A DNA stretch of 64,000 bases, from positions 22,435 through 86,434 of the forward strand of contig JAUICD010000007.1 in NCBI GenBank assembly GCA_030427965.1. The letters are read 5' to 3'. The stretch is from Bdellovibrionia bacterium (lineage in GTDB: Bacteria; Bdellovibrionota; Bdellovibrionia; Bdellovibrionales; JAUICD01). Shown piece after piece: positions 27,460 through 34,990 of the stretch. Made by a program: the position numbers and the translations under genes. Each line of letters begins with the position of its first letter. The stretch's first letter is position 1. Below the pieces are notes generated by a model. That model did not search any database. It worked only from the letters and a program-made list of their open reading frames with translations, and was not told the DNA's origin.

Positions 27460-28229
27460 TAGTTGACATGAACCTCTCTGGCACCTTCGCCATAAATTTT
27501 TTCAAACCAAGCTTCATCAATATTCTTTGGATCACCATCGTAGACCATATTCCCCTCTTTAAGAGCAATCACTCGAGTGGCGTACCTTCTAACAAGGCTC
27601 AAAAAATGAAGATTACAAATAATGGTGATTCCAAGTTCTTTATTCACCTTTTCAAGATAATCCATCACTGTGTGACAAGTGGCCGGGTCCAAACTTGCCA
27701 CAGGCTCGTCAGCCAAAAGAATTTCAGGTTCTTGTGCAAGAGCACGCGCAATTGCAACCCTTTGTTGCTGACCACCAGAAAGCTGATCTGCACGAACATA
27801 AGCTTTTTCTCGAATACCAACAAGGTCCAAATAGCCCAAAGCTTTTTCTTTGGCTTCACTACTAAACATACCCATAATGCTTGAAAGACTGTTTGTTCGA
27901 GAAAGATTCCCCATCAAAACATTACTTAAAACGGTGTGACGATTGATAAGGTTGAAATGTTGAAAGATCATCGCCATTCGACGCCTGACATCCCGTGCTT
28001 TCTTGCCTTCCAAATGCGTGACGTCTTCATTTTTAAAAACAATACTTCCTGAGGTGGGGTCGTGAAGATGATTGAGACATCGAAGCATTGTGGACTTACC
28101 AGACCCACTAAGACCAATGACAACTAAGAACTCTCCAGGTTTCACGTCAAATGAAACACCCTTAAGGGCTCGCATACCGTTGGGATAGACTTTCTCTAGG
28201 TTTTTGATTTGAAGTAACGGCTCAGCCAA
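27459..28229 (-). CDS. phnC: Phosphonate-type ABC transporter ATPase (PhnC)
   Basis: The 256-residue ATPase has Walker A GLSGSGKST (39-47), signature LSGGQQQ (150-156), Walker B LLADEP (D174, E175) and an H-loop region (ICNLHFLSLV). The overall sequence fits PhnC, the energising subunit of phosphonate/phosphite importers. It lies 11 bp after phnD and overlaps phnE by one base. Confidence 0.93.
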   Translation of the reverse strand: MAEPLLQIKNLEKVYPNGMRALKGVSFDVKPGEFLVVIGLSGSGKSTMLRCLNHLHDPTSGSIVFKNEDVTHLEGKKARDVRRRMAMIFQHFNLINRHTVLSNVLMGNLSRTNSLSSIMGMFSSEAKEKALGYLDLVGIREKAYVRADQLSGGQQQRVAIARALAQEPEILLADEPVASLDPATCHTVMDYLEKVNKELGITIICNLHFLSLVRRYATRVIALKEGNMVYDGDPKNIDEAWFEKIYGEGAREVHVN

Positions 28230-28240
28230 AATTTAAACCC

Positions 28241-29155
28241 CTACTTCTTTGCTAATTCAGTTGCAGATTTACCAAGCTTCTTCAGCATATCTCTCACACC
28301 ATCATACTCGGCATCACTACTTCTTACAAAGTCCGTGACACCATACAAATCATGAAAAACATCTTTCCCTTCTTGAGTTGCAATATATGCCATCAAAGCA
28401 TCCACAACTTTATCTTTCATTTCCTCAGGCATGCCCTCTCTGAAAACAATAGGGTCATTTGGAATCGGATCAGTGAGTTCAATAATTTTCACTTTTGATT
28501 CAATGTCCTCATACTGTGTTTTGACCAGTCGGCGCGCATCTTGAATTTTGCCATCATGTGGGGGCGAGTAAAAAGTTGCCCCTGCATCCACTTGACCTTG
28601 ATAGACCATCATAACAACATTGTCGTGTTTTTGCGCAAAGACAGTTTCCTTTGGCGTAATATTGCGGTCCTTGAAAAGCTTTGCAGGCATAAGATAACCA
28701 GAAGTCGATGCCGGGTCGACATATGCAAATGTCTTCCCATTGATGTCAGCTACGGTCTTCACATCACCGTTGGCACGCGCAATAATTTGAGCTTTGTATT
28801 TGTCATGACCATAACGCTTCACTGTGATTCGAGCATTTGTCTTATATTTGTCATAGGCCATGATATAACCAAACGTATTAAGAGAAGCGACATCCGCACG
28901 TTTTGTTCCAAAAGCCTCAACAACGGCGACAAAGCTCGTTGGAATTGCAAACTTGTATTTATAAGGGGTGTTTTCTTCTAGGTACTTTTTCACAAGCACA
29001 GCTCTGTCTGAAAGGAGCTTTGCATCCACAGACGGTACGAGCATAAACTTAATCGGGTTTTCAGCAGTTCCAAGGGGCGCTCTCTCACGCGTACAACCTG
29101 AAGCAAAAAAACTTCCCAACACCAAAAGCGCAACCAAACTCTTAAAACGGATCAT
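28241..29155 (-). CDS. phnD: Phosphonate-type ABC transporter substrate-binding lipoprotein (PhnD)
   Basis: From the ATG at 29155 (GGGAGG at spacing 5) the 304-residue protein has a lipoprotein signal ending FFASGC (Cys 21). The mature part fits the PhnD/SsuA-like periplasmic binding fold: KFMLVPSVDAKLLSDRA, DVASLNTFGYIMAYDK, FAYVDPASTSGYLMPA and GQVDAGATFYSP are typical ligand-site segments. It is unusual in being a lipoprotein, as E. coli PhnD is soluble. First gene of the phnDCE unit. Confidence 0.92.
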   Translation of the reverse strand: MIRFKSLVALLVLGSFFASGCTRERAPLGTAENPIKFMLVPSVDAKLLSDRAVLVKKYLEENTPYKYKFAIPTSFVAVVEAFGTKRADVASLNTFGYIMAYDKYKTNARITVKRYGHDKYKAQIIARANGDVKTVADINGKTFAYVDPASTSGYLMPAKLFKDRNITPKETVFAQKHDNVVMMVYQGQVDAGATFYSPPHDGKIQDARRLVKTQYEDIESKVKIIELTDPIPNDPIVFREGMPEEMKDKVVDALMAYIATQEGKDVFHDLYGVTDFVRSSDAEYDGVRDMLKKLGKSATELAKK

Positions 29156-29325
29156 GTAAACCTCCCAAAAACCCACGTCCAAGATGATTTAGCAAACTCA
29201 GCAGCCCCCGCCAAGCTGATAGACTCAGTGGCCCCCTGTATAAAGGACTTTGCTCTCCGCGTCTATGAGAGATTGGTTGGGTTTCTACTTCCACAGCCAC
29301 TTTAGAGATAGTAGATCTGTACAAG

Positions 29326-30051
29326 ATGACACCGAAACAATCTGAACTCCTCATCAATTTATTAAATAGAGCACACAAATCTAAAAAGCCTGGAGCTATT
29401 TTTGATCTCGACTCAACGCTCTTTCAGGTGAACCCAAGAACATTGAAGATCCTCCACAACTTTGCTTCTGATAAAAATTTTCAAAAGAAATACAAAGAAG
29501 AAACTAAAAAATTAAGTGGTGTTAAAGACTTAGCAAATACCTATTACGTAAAAGAACAGCTCATTCATCTTAAAATGACAGATTCCCCTCGCCCATTTTA
29601 TGAAGATCTATATCGGTATTGGAAAGAACATTTCTTTTCTGACGACCTCCTTATACACGATGAGCCCTACGAAGGAGCTTCTGAGTTCGTACACGAACTC
29701 TTATCCCATGGAGTCCAAATTATTTACCTAACAGGACGAAATATCCAAAACATGCTTCGTGGAACAAGAGAGTCCCTAAAAGAATGGGACTTTCCAACAG
29801 AAGACGACGGTGCCACGCTGGTCCTAAAGCCTCAAAAGGAAATGGATGATGCCGAATTTAAGAGAGATTATTTTCTTTCCTTAGAAACGAACTTTGATCC
29901 TCTTTGGTTTTTTGAGAACGAGCCTAAGAATATTGAACTTGTGGAAAAAACGTCGCCAAATGTGGAAATCGTTTTTTTTGATAGTGTCCACTCGGAATCC
30001 AAGCAAAGATCACCAAAGCATCTTCCAACAATCCAATCTTTCAAATACTAA
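29326..30051 (+). CDS. HAD-superfamily hydrolase (acid phosphatase-like)
   Basis: A 241-residue cytoplasmic HAD protein. Motif I is FDLDST (nucleophile D27, D29), motif II YLTGR (T136), the motif III lysine is probably K168 and the acidic motif IV appears as FENEPKN (E197, E199) instead of DD/DxxxD. A helical cap occupies about 45-125. It resembles HAD phosphatases of unknown small-molecule substrate. It is transcribed divergently from phnD, with 170 bp between the two starts; no ribosome site is evident. A link with the phosphonate importer is possible by position only. Confidence 0.78.
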   Translation: MTPKQSELLINLLNRAHKSKKPGAIFDLDSTLFQVNPRTLKILHNFASDKNFQKKYKEETKKLSGVKDLANTYYVKEQLIHLKMTDSPRPFYEDLYRYWKEHFFSDDLLIHDEPYEGASEFVHELLSHGVQIIYLTGRNIQNMLRGTRESLKEWDFPTEDDGATLVLKPQKEMDDAEFKRDYFLSLETNFDPLWFFENEPKNIELVEKTSPNVEIVFFDSVHSESKQRSPKHLPTIQSFKY

Positions 30052-30077
30052 GCGTGCTCTTAAGGTCTATTTACAAT

Positions 30078-30641
30078 TCATTTCGTTGGCAAGGGACTCA
30101 AGTTGAATTTTCTTAAAGCCAAAAAAAGTGAGGCCACAATAAGGGAGTGGTTGATCTCTCCACTATAAACTTTTTGAATCACATCCTCTACAGACATAAG
30201 CTCCACTGAAATGTCCTCAAAGGGGTCTAAGTTCTGTTTCATTGTTTCCTTACACTGGTAAGCAATAAAGGTATGAAGTTGATTACTCTGTAACGCAGGA
30301 TTTGGATAATGAACCCCCAAACTTTCAACTTGATCTGAGGTATAGCCTGTTTCCTCTTCGAGCTCTCGTACAGCCGCAATTTGGGGTGAGCTATCGCACC
30401 TGGCGTCCAACGCACCACCTGGTATTTCCAGAGTACTCTTCCCACTTCCATGCCGATACTGCCGGATCAGTACAATCTCACCATTTTCAGTCACAGGCAC
30501 GATATTGACCCAATCTGTAAAATCAAGAACGTAATATTTCGGCATAATTCGCCCATCTGGGAGCTCACATCGATCTATACGAAATCGACAAAATGGCGTA
30601 TTGAGAACCTCTTTGGTATCAAGAACTTTCCACTTAGACAT
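30078..30641 (-). CDS. Nudix hydrolase, ADP-ribose pyrophosphatase-like
   Basis: I start the protein at the ATG at 30641 (187 residues), because longer in-frame starts would overlap the divergent ttcA gene and encode non-conserved sequence. The order of features fits ADP-ribose pyrophosphatases: strand-rich N-terminus, LIRQYRHG, LEIPGGALDA, then AAVRELEEETGY (R92, E93, E96, E97 metal ligands). The stretch between the GG and REL is two residues longer than the standard box and its first Glu is not obvious, so the Nudix box is slightly degenerate. Convergent with the HAD gene. Confidence 0.82.
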   Translation of the reverse strand: MSKWKVLDTKEVLNTPFCRFRIDRCELPDGRIMPKYYVLDFTDWVNIVPVTENGEIVLIRQYRHGSGKSTLEIPGGALDARCDSSPQIAAVRELEEETGYTSDQVESLGVHYPNPALQSNQLHTFIAYQCKETMKQNLDPFEDISVELMSVEDVIQKVYSGEINHSLIVASLFLALRKFNLSPLPTK

Positions 30642-30732
30642 AGATAGAAGCCTATCAGGGCATGGAACAAAAGACATCCCAGATGATGACAAATTGCATC
30701 TTCTTGGTTGAAGTGCTAGCGTCCTTGAAATC

Positions 30733-31503
30733 ATGAATCGAGACGATATCAAATTGGAAAAAAAGATCTTCAAAGCCGTGGGAAAAGCCATTGGTGACTT
30801 TGATATGATTCAGGACGGAGACCATATCATGGTTGCAGTTTCAGGGGGAAAAGACTCTTGGGTCTTACTCCATGTGCTGAACGAACTTCAAAAAAAAGCT
30901 CCTGTAAATTTTGAACTAACAGCTCTCAATATTGACCAGGGCTATGGAAATTTTAGACAAGATAAGATTGAAGATTTCTTGGACTCTCGCAATATCAAAA
31001 GCATCATGAAAGACTTTGATATTGCAAGTATTGTCGAGGAAAAAAGCCAGGGAAGTGTGCCTTGCTCGCTTTGCGCTAGACTTAGACGTGGAGCTCTTTA
31101 TGGCTACGCTCAAAAGCTTAAATGCAATAAAATTGCTCTTGGCCATCATCTTGATGATTTTGTAGAAACCCTTCTCTTAAATCAGTTTTTTATCGGAAAA
31201 ACAGCCTCCATGTCTCCCAAACTCAACTCTGACAACGGAGAAAATACAGTCATTCGACCTTTGGTTTATGCCGAAGAAAACGACATACGCATTTATGCAA
31301 AAAACATCGAAGTCCCAATTGTATGTTGTGAATGCCCCTTAGCATGTGGGGAGAATCTACACTTTGATCACAAACGACGAAAGATAAAAAATCTTCTCAC
31401 AGAGCTTGAGAAAGACATCCCACATATCAAAAGTTCATTGATCAAAAGCCTAAGTAATATCAAACCCAGTCATATGCTGGATAGAAATCTCTGGACCCAT
31501 TGA
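30733..31503 (+). CDS. ttcA: tRNA 2-thiocytidine(32) synthetase TtcA
   Basis: TtcA activates C32 of certain tRNAs by adenylation and inserts sulfur with a 4Fe-4S cluster. The 256-residue protein has the PP-loop SGGKDS (37-42), the CSLC motif (C111, C114) followed by the diagnostic RLRRG, ALGHHLDDFVETLLLN, and a cysteine group near the end (C198, C199, C201, C205) that should supply the third cluster ligand. The length fits the short form of the family. Its stop codon overlaps the rsmI start. Confidence 0.93.
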   Translation: MNRDDIKLEKKIFKAVGKAIGDFDMIQDGDHIMVAVSGGKDSWVLLHVLNELQKKAPVNFELTALNIDQGYGNFRQDKIEDFLDSRNIKSIMKDFDIASIVEEKSQGSVPCSLCARLRRGALYGYAQKLKCNKIALGHHLDDFVETLLLNQFFIGKTASMSPKLNSDNGENTVIRPLVYAEENDIRIYAKNIEVPIVCCECPLACGENLHFDHKRRKIKNLLTELEKDIPHIKSSLIKSLSNIKPSHMLDRNLWTH

Positions 31504-32153
31504 TGTTATATCTTGTCGCAACCCCAATTGGAAACTCAGAAGACATCACATTGCGTGCTGTTCGCCTTATCAACGAATGTGACCTCCTTATAGGGGAAGA
31601 GCGCAAATCCACAGCTCAATTACTCAAGTCCCTTAATATCCAAAAGAAATTTGAACTCCTCAATGAACATTCCGACACTCAAGACATTGAGTTTTTTACA
31701 AAGGAGTGCAAAACCAAGACCGTAGCTCTTGTCACTGATGCTGGAACACCAAGTTTTCACGACCCCGGCTTTCAACTCGTGGAATCTTGTCGGAAAAACA
31801 ACATCCCAGTCAGCCCCATTCCAGGAGCATCAAGCCTCACAACTCTTATTTCTATGACAAGTCAAAAGCTTGAAGACTTTCGTGTTTATGGTTTTCTTCC
31901 AAAAGATTCTGACAGTCGGAAAAGTGAACTTAAAAAGCTCAAAAAAGAATGCTCTGCTTTTGTCCTTATGGACACGCCCTATAGGCTAGAGAGACTTCTC
32001 TCTGAACTCTCAATTGAGTTTGGTAATCGGAAGGCTTTGTTAGGGATAGATATGACTGGGCCAAATGAACTGTACATTGAAGATCAAGTCTTCAATTTAC
32101 CCCAAAAAGCAAAGGGGCTCAAAGAACCTTTTATGATTTTGATTTATCCATAA
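31503..32153 (+). CDS. rsmI: RsmI-like 16S rRNA (cytidine-2'-O)-methyltransferase, short form
   Basis: The ATG at 31503 overlaps the ttcA stop (TGATG). The 216-residue product begins with the RsmI signature LYLVATPIGNSEDITLRAV and shows the tetrapyrrole-methylase-fold SAM site (LVTDAGTPSFHDPG, PIPGASSLTTLIS) and APYR-like MDTPYRLERLL. RsmI methylates C1402 of 16S rRNA. Canonical RsmI has about 275-290 residues; here the C-terminal 60-70 residues are missing, with a regular stop and no sign of a frameshift. Confidence 0.87.
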   Translation: MLYLVATPIGNSEDITLRAVRLINECDLLIGEERKSTAQLLKSLNIQKKFELLNEHSDTQDIEFFTKECKTKTVALVTDAGTPSFHDPGFQLVESCRKNNIPVSPIPGASSLTTLISMTSQKLEDFRVYGFLPKDSDSRKSELKKLKKECSAFVLMDTPYRLERLLSELSIEFGNRKALLGIDMTGPNELYIEDQVFNLPQKAKGLKEPFMILIYP

Positions 32154-32439
32154 TTTTTTTGAAATCCCGAATAAACCAGTGATAAAGAAAGCGCACTCCC
32201 ACACCCATTCCCCACCAAAATACAAATTGCGTGCTTATAGCCACCACAGTTCTTGAATCAAAAATAGGCGTATCAATCAATCCATATATCAAAAAACAAG
32301 AGTAAAAAACCAATTGATCAAAAAACTGCAAGAATGCCGTCTCAGGAACTTGAATAGATATTGTCAGAATATGAAGCAGAAAAAAACAGAGCCATATAAA
32401 CCCCAACCACATCGATGTTAAAACTTTAGGAAGGCTCAT
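32131..32439 (-). CDS. Small hypothetical membrane protein
   Basis: A 102-residue frame with three predicted membrane segments (about 8-28, 40-57, 65-88) and a basic C-terminus. I do not recognise a family. It overlaps the end of rsmI by 23 bp tail to tail and has no clear ribosome site, so it is supported mainly by its membrane-protein composition and by filling an otherwise open gap before the next gene on the same strand. Confidence 0.5.
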   Translation of the reverse strand: MSLPKVLTSMWLGFIWLCFFLLHILTISIQVPETAFLQFFDQLVFYSCFLIYGLIDTPIFDSRTVVAISTQFVFWWGMGVGVRFLYHWFIRDFKKIMDKSKS

Positions 32440-32482
32440 AAGACTATTCGAGCGAGAATTGAAGTCTCAGTCAAGACAAAGG

Positions 32483-33445
32483 TCACTCCTCTAAATCTTG
32501 CATGGTTTGAGTATAAAAATACCTATCATACATTTGATTGTACTTGGTCCAAGTCGCTCCACTGGACTTTTCACCACGGATAAAGGCATCCAAAGCATTC
32601 ACCTTACTGTCCAAATCATCAATAAATGCCACAACAAATGCCTCTAAAAACTTAGGACGCTTAGGAGAGCCATAGTCCATTCTACCATGATGACTCAATA
32701 CTATGTGTTTTAACACATTCTTCAATTCAAAAGGAAAGTTTGGTATTTCACTTGCCTTTTTTTCTACAAGCTCTGAACCAAGAGGTATGTGGCCAACAAG
32801 ACGTCCAACATCTGTATACCCAAAACCCGTTTCGAACGAAAGTTCCCATATTTTACCAATATCATGATAAACGGCACCAAAAAGAAGTAAATCCAGATCC
32901 AAAACCTTATAGTGATCTGCGATTTTCACCATCATTTGAGAGATCGACAAAACATGCTCAAGTAATCCCCCAATATAAGCATGATGAATCGTCTTAGCTG
33001 CAGGTGATGACATAAAAAGTGGTTTGATCTCCGGATCTTCCAATGTGTTGTCGATCAATTTTTTGATATTTGGATTCTTAACTAAAGAAAGCACATCCTT
33101 CAATTCTCGATACATTTCAGCACTATCTCGTTTTGATGCTGGTAAATAATCACCCAATTCAATGCCAAGAGGATCTGTCACTTCTAGGTTTTGAATCACA
33201 AGTTGTTTTCGATTTTGAAAAGACTGAACAAACCCCTTTACATCTATAAAGTCGCTGGAATCAAACCTCTCATTCCAGTCTTGAGCACTTTCCCAAATAC
33301 GAGCTTCAATTGTTCCCGTGCGATCTCCGAGTACCAGCGCCAAATAGTGTTTCCCAGTTTTTCCAGTATTGAGTGTTTTCTCACGAACAAGAAACGTGGA
33401 TTGCACACTTTGTTTTTCTTGTAGATCTTCAATATAAATTTTCAT
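32483..33445 (-). CDS. YhaM-like OB-fold/HD-domain 3'-5' exoribonuclease
   Basis: From the ATG at 33445 the protein has 320 residues: an N-terminal OB-fold nucleic-acid-binding domain (about 10-95, LVLGDRTGTIEARIW) and an HD hydrolase domain (about 155-300) with HHAYIGGLLEH, YHDIGK and LSHHGRMDYG metal ligands. Length and order match YhaM/CbfI exonucleases of Firmicutes, which degrade RNA and single-stranded DNA from the 3' end in a Mn-dependent way. Its start follows the aminotransferase stop directly, so the two are probably co-transcribed. Confidence 0.85.
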   Translation of the reverse strand: MKIYIEDLQEKQSVQSTFLVREKTLNTGKTGKHYLALVLGDRTGTIEARIWESAQDWNERFDSSDFIDVKGFVQSFQNRKQLVIQNLEVTDPLGIELGDYLPASKRDSAEMYRELKDVLSLVKNPNIKKLIDNTLEDPEIKPLFMSSPAAKTIHHAYIGGLLEHVLSISQMMVKIADHYKVLDLDLLLFGAVYHDIGKIWELSFETGFGYTDVGRLVGHIPLGSELVEKKASEIPNFPFELKNVLKHIVLSHHGRMDYGSPKRPKFLEAFVVAFIDDLDSKVNALDAFIRGEKSSGATWTKYNQMYDRYFYTQTMQDLEE

Positions 33446-33447
33446 AA

Positions 33448-34335
33448 TCAATTCCAAGGGTGATGGGACTCAGCCCACCTTGAGTACTCTTCTATTTTTT
33501 TCTTATAACCTTCTTGAAGCGCCCTGACAACAGTGCTTCTCTTTCCAGTCTTTTTTCCATTGGCACTTTTGACTGGCATGATTTCACGTGTAGAGGACGT
33601 GATAAAGACCTCATCTGCATCAAAAAGCTCCTGAGCAGTAAATCCCCGTTTTTGGATTTGGATTCCAGATGTATTTGCGACCTCCTCAACAAGGCTGCGC
33701 GTAATCCCCCTCAAAATATCAAATTCATCAGGAGTCATGACAATAGTATCTCCTTGAACGATCTGAATATTAGATGTGCACCCTTCTGTTATAAATCCTT
33801 CACTGTTCATCATTACAGATTCATAGGGGCGAAACTCTTTACCTTCAATAAATGCTAATACATTATTTAGATAATTTCCTGATTTAATATTTGGATCCAA
33901 TGATCTCTTAGAGTTTCGAAGTCTCTCTGTGACTGCTATGTCCACTCCCTCTGTGTAATACTCCTTTGGGGGGACTTCAAAAGGTTTAAAATAAAGAACA
34001 TAATTGGGTTTCCCAGCAAGACTTGGATCCATTCCAATTGGTCCCTCACCTCTTGTCACCTGAAGCCTCATATAGTAGTTCGGCTCTCCAATTTCTTTAT
34101 AAATGCTGTATATTTCTTGAATGATCCTGTCTGCTGTCTTACCCAAATCAAGTTTCAACCACTCAGCAGATCGAAACAGGCGATCTATATGAGCTTCAAA
34201 TTGAAAAAATACTTTTCCATAAGACCTCGTGACTTCATAAACAGCATCTCCAAATAGAAAGCCTCGATCAAATACAGAAATTTTTGCATCTTCAGGTTTC
34301 ATCACCTGACCATTTACAGCCACCAATTCTTTCAT
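33448..34335 (-). CDS. Class IV PLP aminotransferase (D-amino acid/branched-chain type)
   Basis: The ATG at 34335 follows GGGAG by five bases; 295 residues. The fold-type IV signature is complete: SVFDRGFLFGDAVYE near residue 20, catalytic K151 in NIKSGNYLNN, EGFITEGCTSNIQIV for the phosphate/ring side, and the late TSSTREIMPV loop. Sequence style is closest to D-alanine aminotransferases (D-Ala, D-Glu exchange) but branched-chain or 4-amino-4-deoxychorismate enzymes share the fold. An alr gene lies 7 kb upstream in the same gene run, which would fit D-amino-acid supply for peptidoglycan. Confidence 0.82.
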   Translation of the reverse strand: MKELVAVNGQVMKPEDAKISVFDRGFLFGDAVYEVTRSYGKVFFQFEAHIDRLFRSAEWLKLDLGKTADRIIQEIYSIYKEIGEPNYYMRLQVTRGEGPIGMDPSLAGKPNYVLYFKPFEVPPKEYYTEGVDIAVTERLRNSKRSLDPNIKSGNYLNNVLAFIEGKEFRPYESVMMNSEGFITEGCTSNIQIVQGDTIVMTPDEFDILRGITRSLVEEVANTSGIQIQKRGFTAQELFDADEVFITSSTREIMPVKSANGKKTGKRSTVVRALQEGYKKKIEEYSRWAESHHPWN

Positions 34336-34336
34336 T

Positions 34337-34990
34337 TTAACTCCCACAAAGGTATTCTGGGTAACGACTATCCGACAATTTAAATCGAGACAAGTAAATC
34401 ACTTCATCTGCAACACCAAAAACATAGTACACACCTGAAAAAAGGCTTACATATTTTGTTTTTCTCAATTCAAGTTCAAAACCATCTTCTTCTAAAAGTT
34501 GATCAGAAACAGACGTGAGATCCACATACTTCTTACAGCCCAAGCCCAATTCGGAGCCTCCCATTTTTCGTACTTGAGCATCACTTTCAAAGACAACAAA
34601 AACTTTGTCATAGTCATAGTTCAATTTAATACCCATACGAAATTTTGCATCCTCGTCATCTGAGATATAGTTTCTGAGATCAATTCCACCTGAGCCTCTG
34701 GGAAATAGAAATTTTCGATTGAAGCCTTTTATCGCACGCCCCTTTGTATTGACCAAATAAACATCAAAGGCCCCACGAGTCAGGTGTCCTCGAATAGTTT
34801 TCGGGGTCGCTTTTTCTTTGATTTGCTCGGGGGCAACTTCCAATATTTTTTCAGCGATACTTTTCGGTATTTCTCTTCCTACAGGGCGCTCTTTCATTTC
34901 GACAGACTCATATGGCAAATGTTTTGTAAATCCTGGGTCAAAAGTACAAGAAGCAAGAAACAATGATAACAAAAGCAACAGTATCGGCAT
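34337..34990 (-). CDS. Hypothetical lipoprotein
   Basis: A 217-residue protein with a typical lipoprotein signal (LFLASC, Cys 15). The mature part is mixed alpha/beta with a Gly-rich strand region (FLFPRGSGGIDLRNYI) and one further Cys in LGLGCKKYV and one near the C-terminus (YLCGS). I do not recognise a family. It starts where the GYF/TPR gene stops and overlaps the aminotransferase start by 2 bp, suggesting operon membership. Confidence 0.72.
   Translation of the reverse strand: MPILLLLLSLFLASCTFDPGFTKHLPYESVEMKERPVGREIPKSIAEKILEVAPEQIKEKATPKTIRGHLTRGAFDVYLVNTKGRAIKGFNRKFLFPRGSGGIDLRNYISDDEDAKFRMGIKLNYDYDKVFVVFESDAQVRKMGGSELGLGCKKYVDLTSVSDQLLEEDGFELELRKTKYVSLFSGVYYVFGVADEVIYLSRFKLSDSRYPEYLCGS

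Noticed and set aside
29183..29325. Pho box in the phnD/HAD divergent region
   Set aside because: I looked for tandem CTGTCAT-like repeats and found no convincing pair.
30642..30791. N-terminal extension of the Nudix protein
   Set aside because: It would overlap the divergent ttcA gene, lies outside the Nudix fold and has no better ribosome site than the shorter start.
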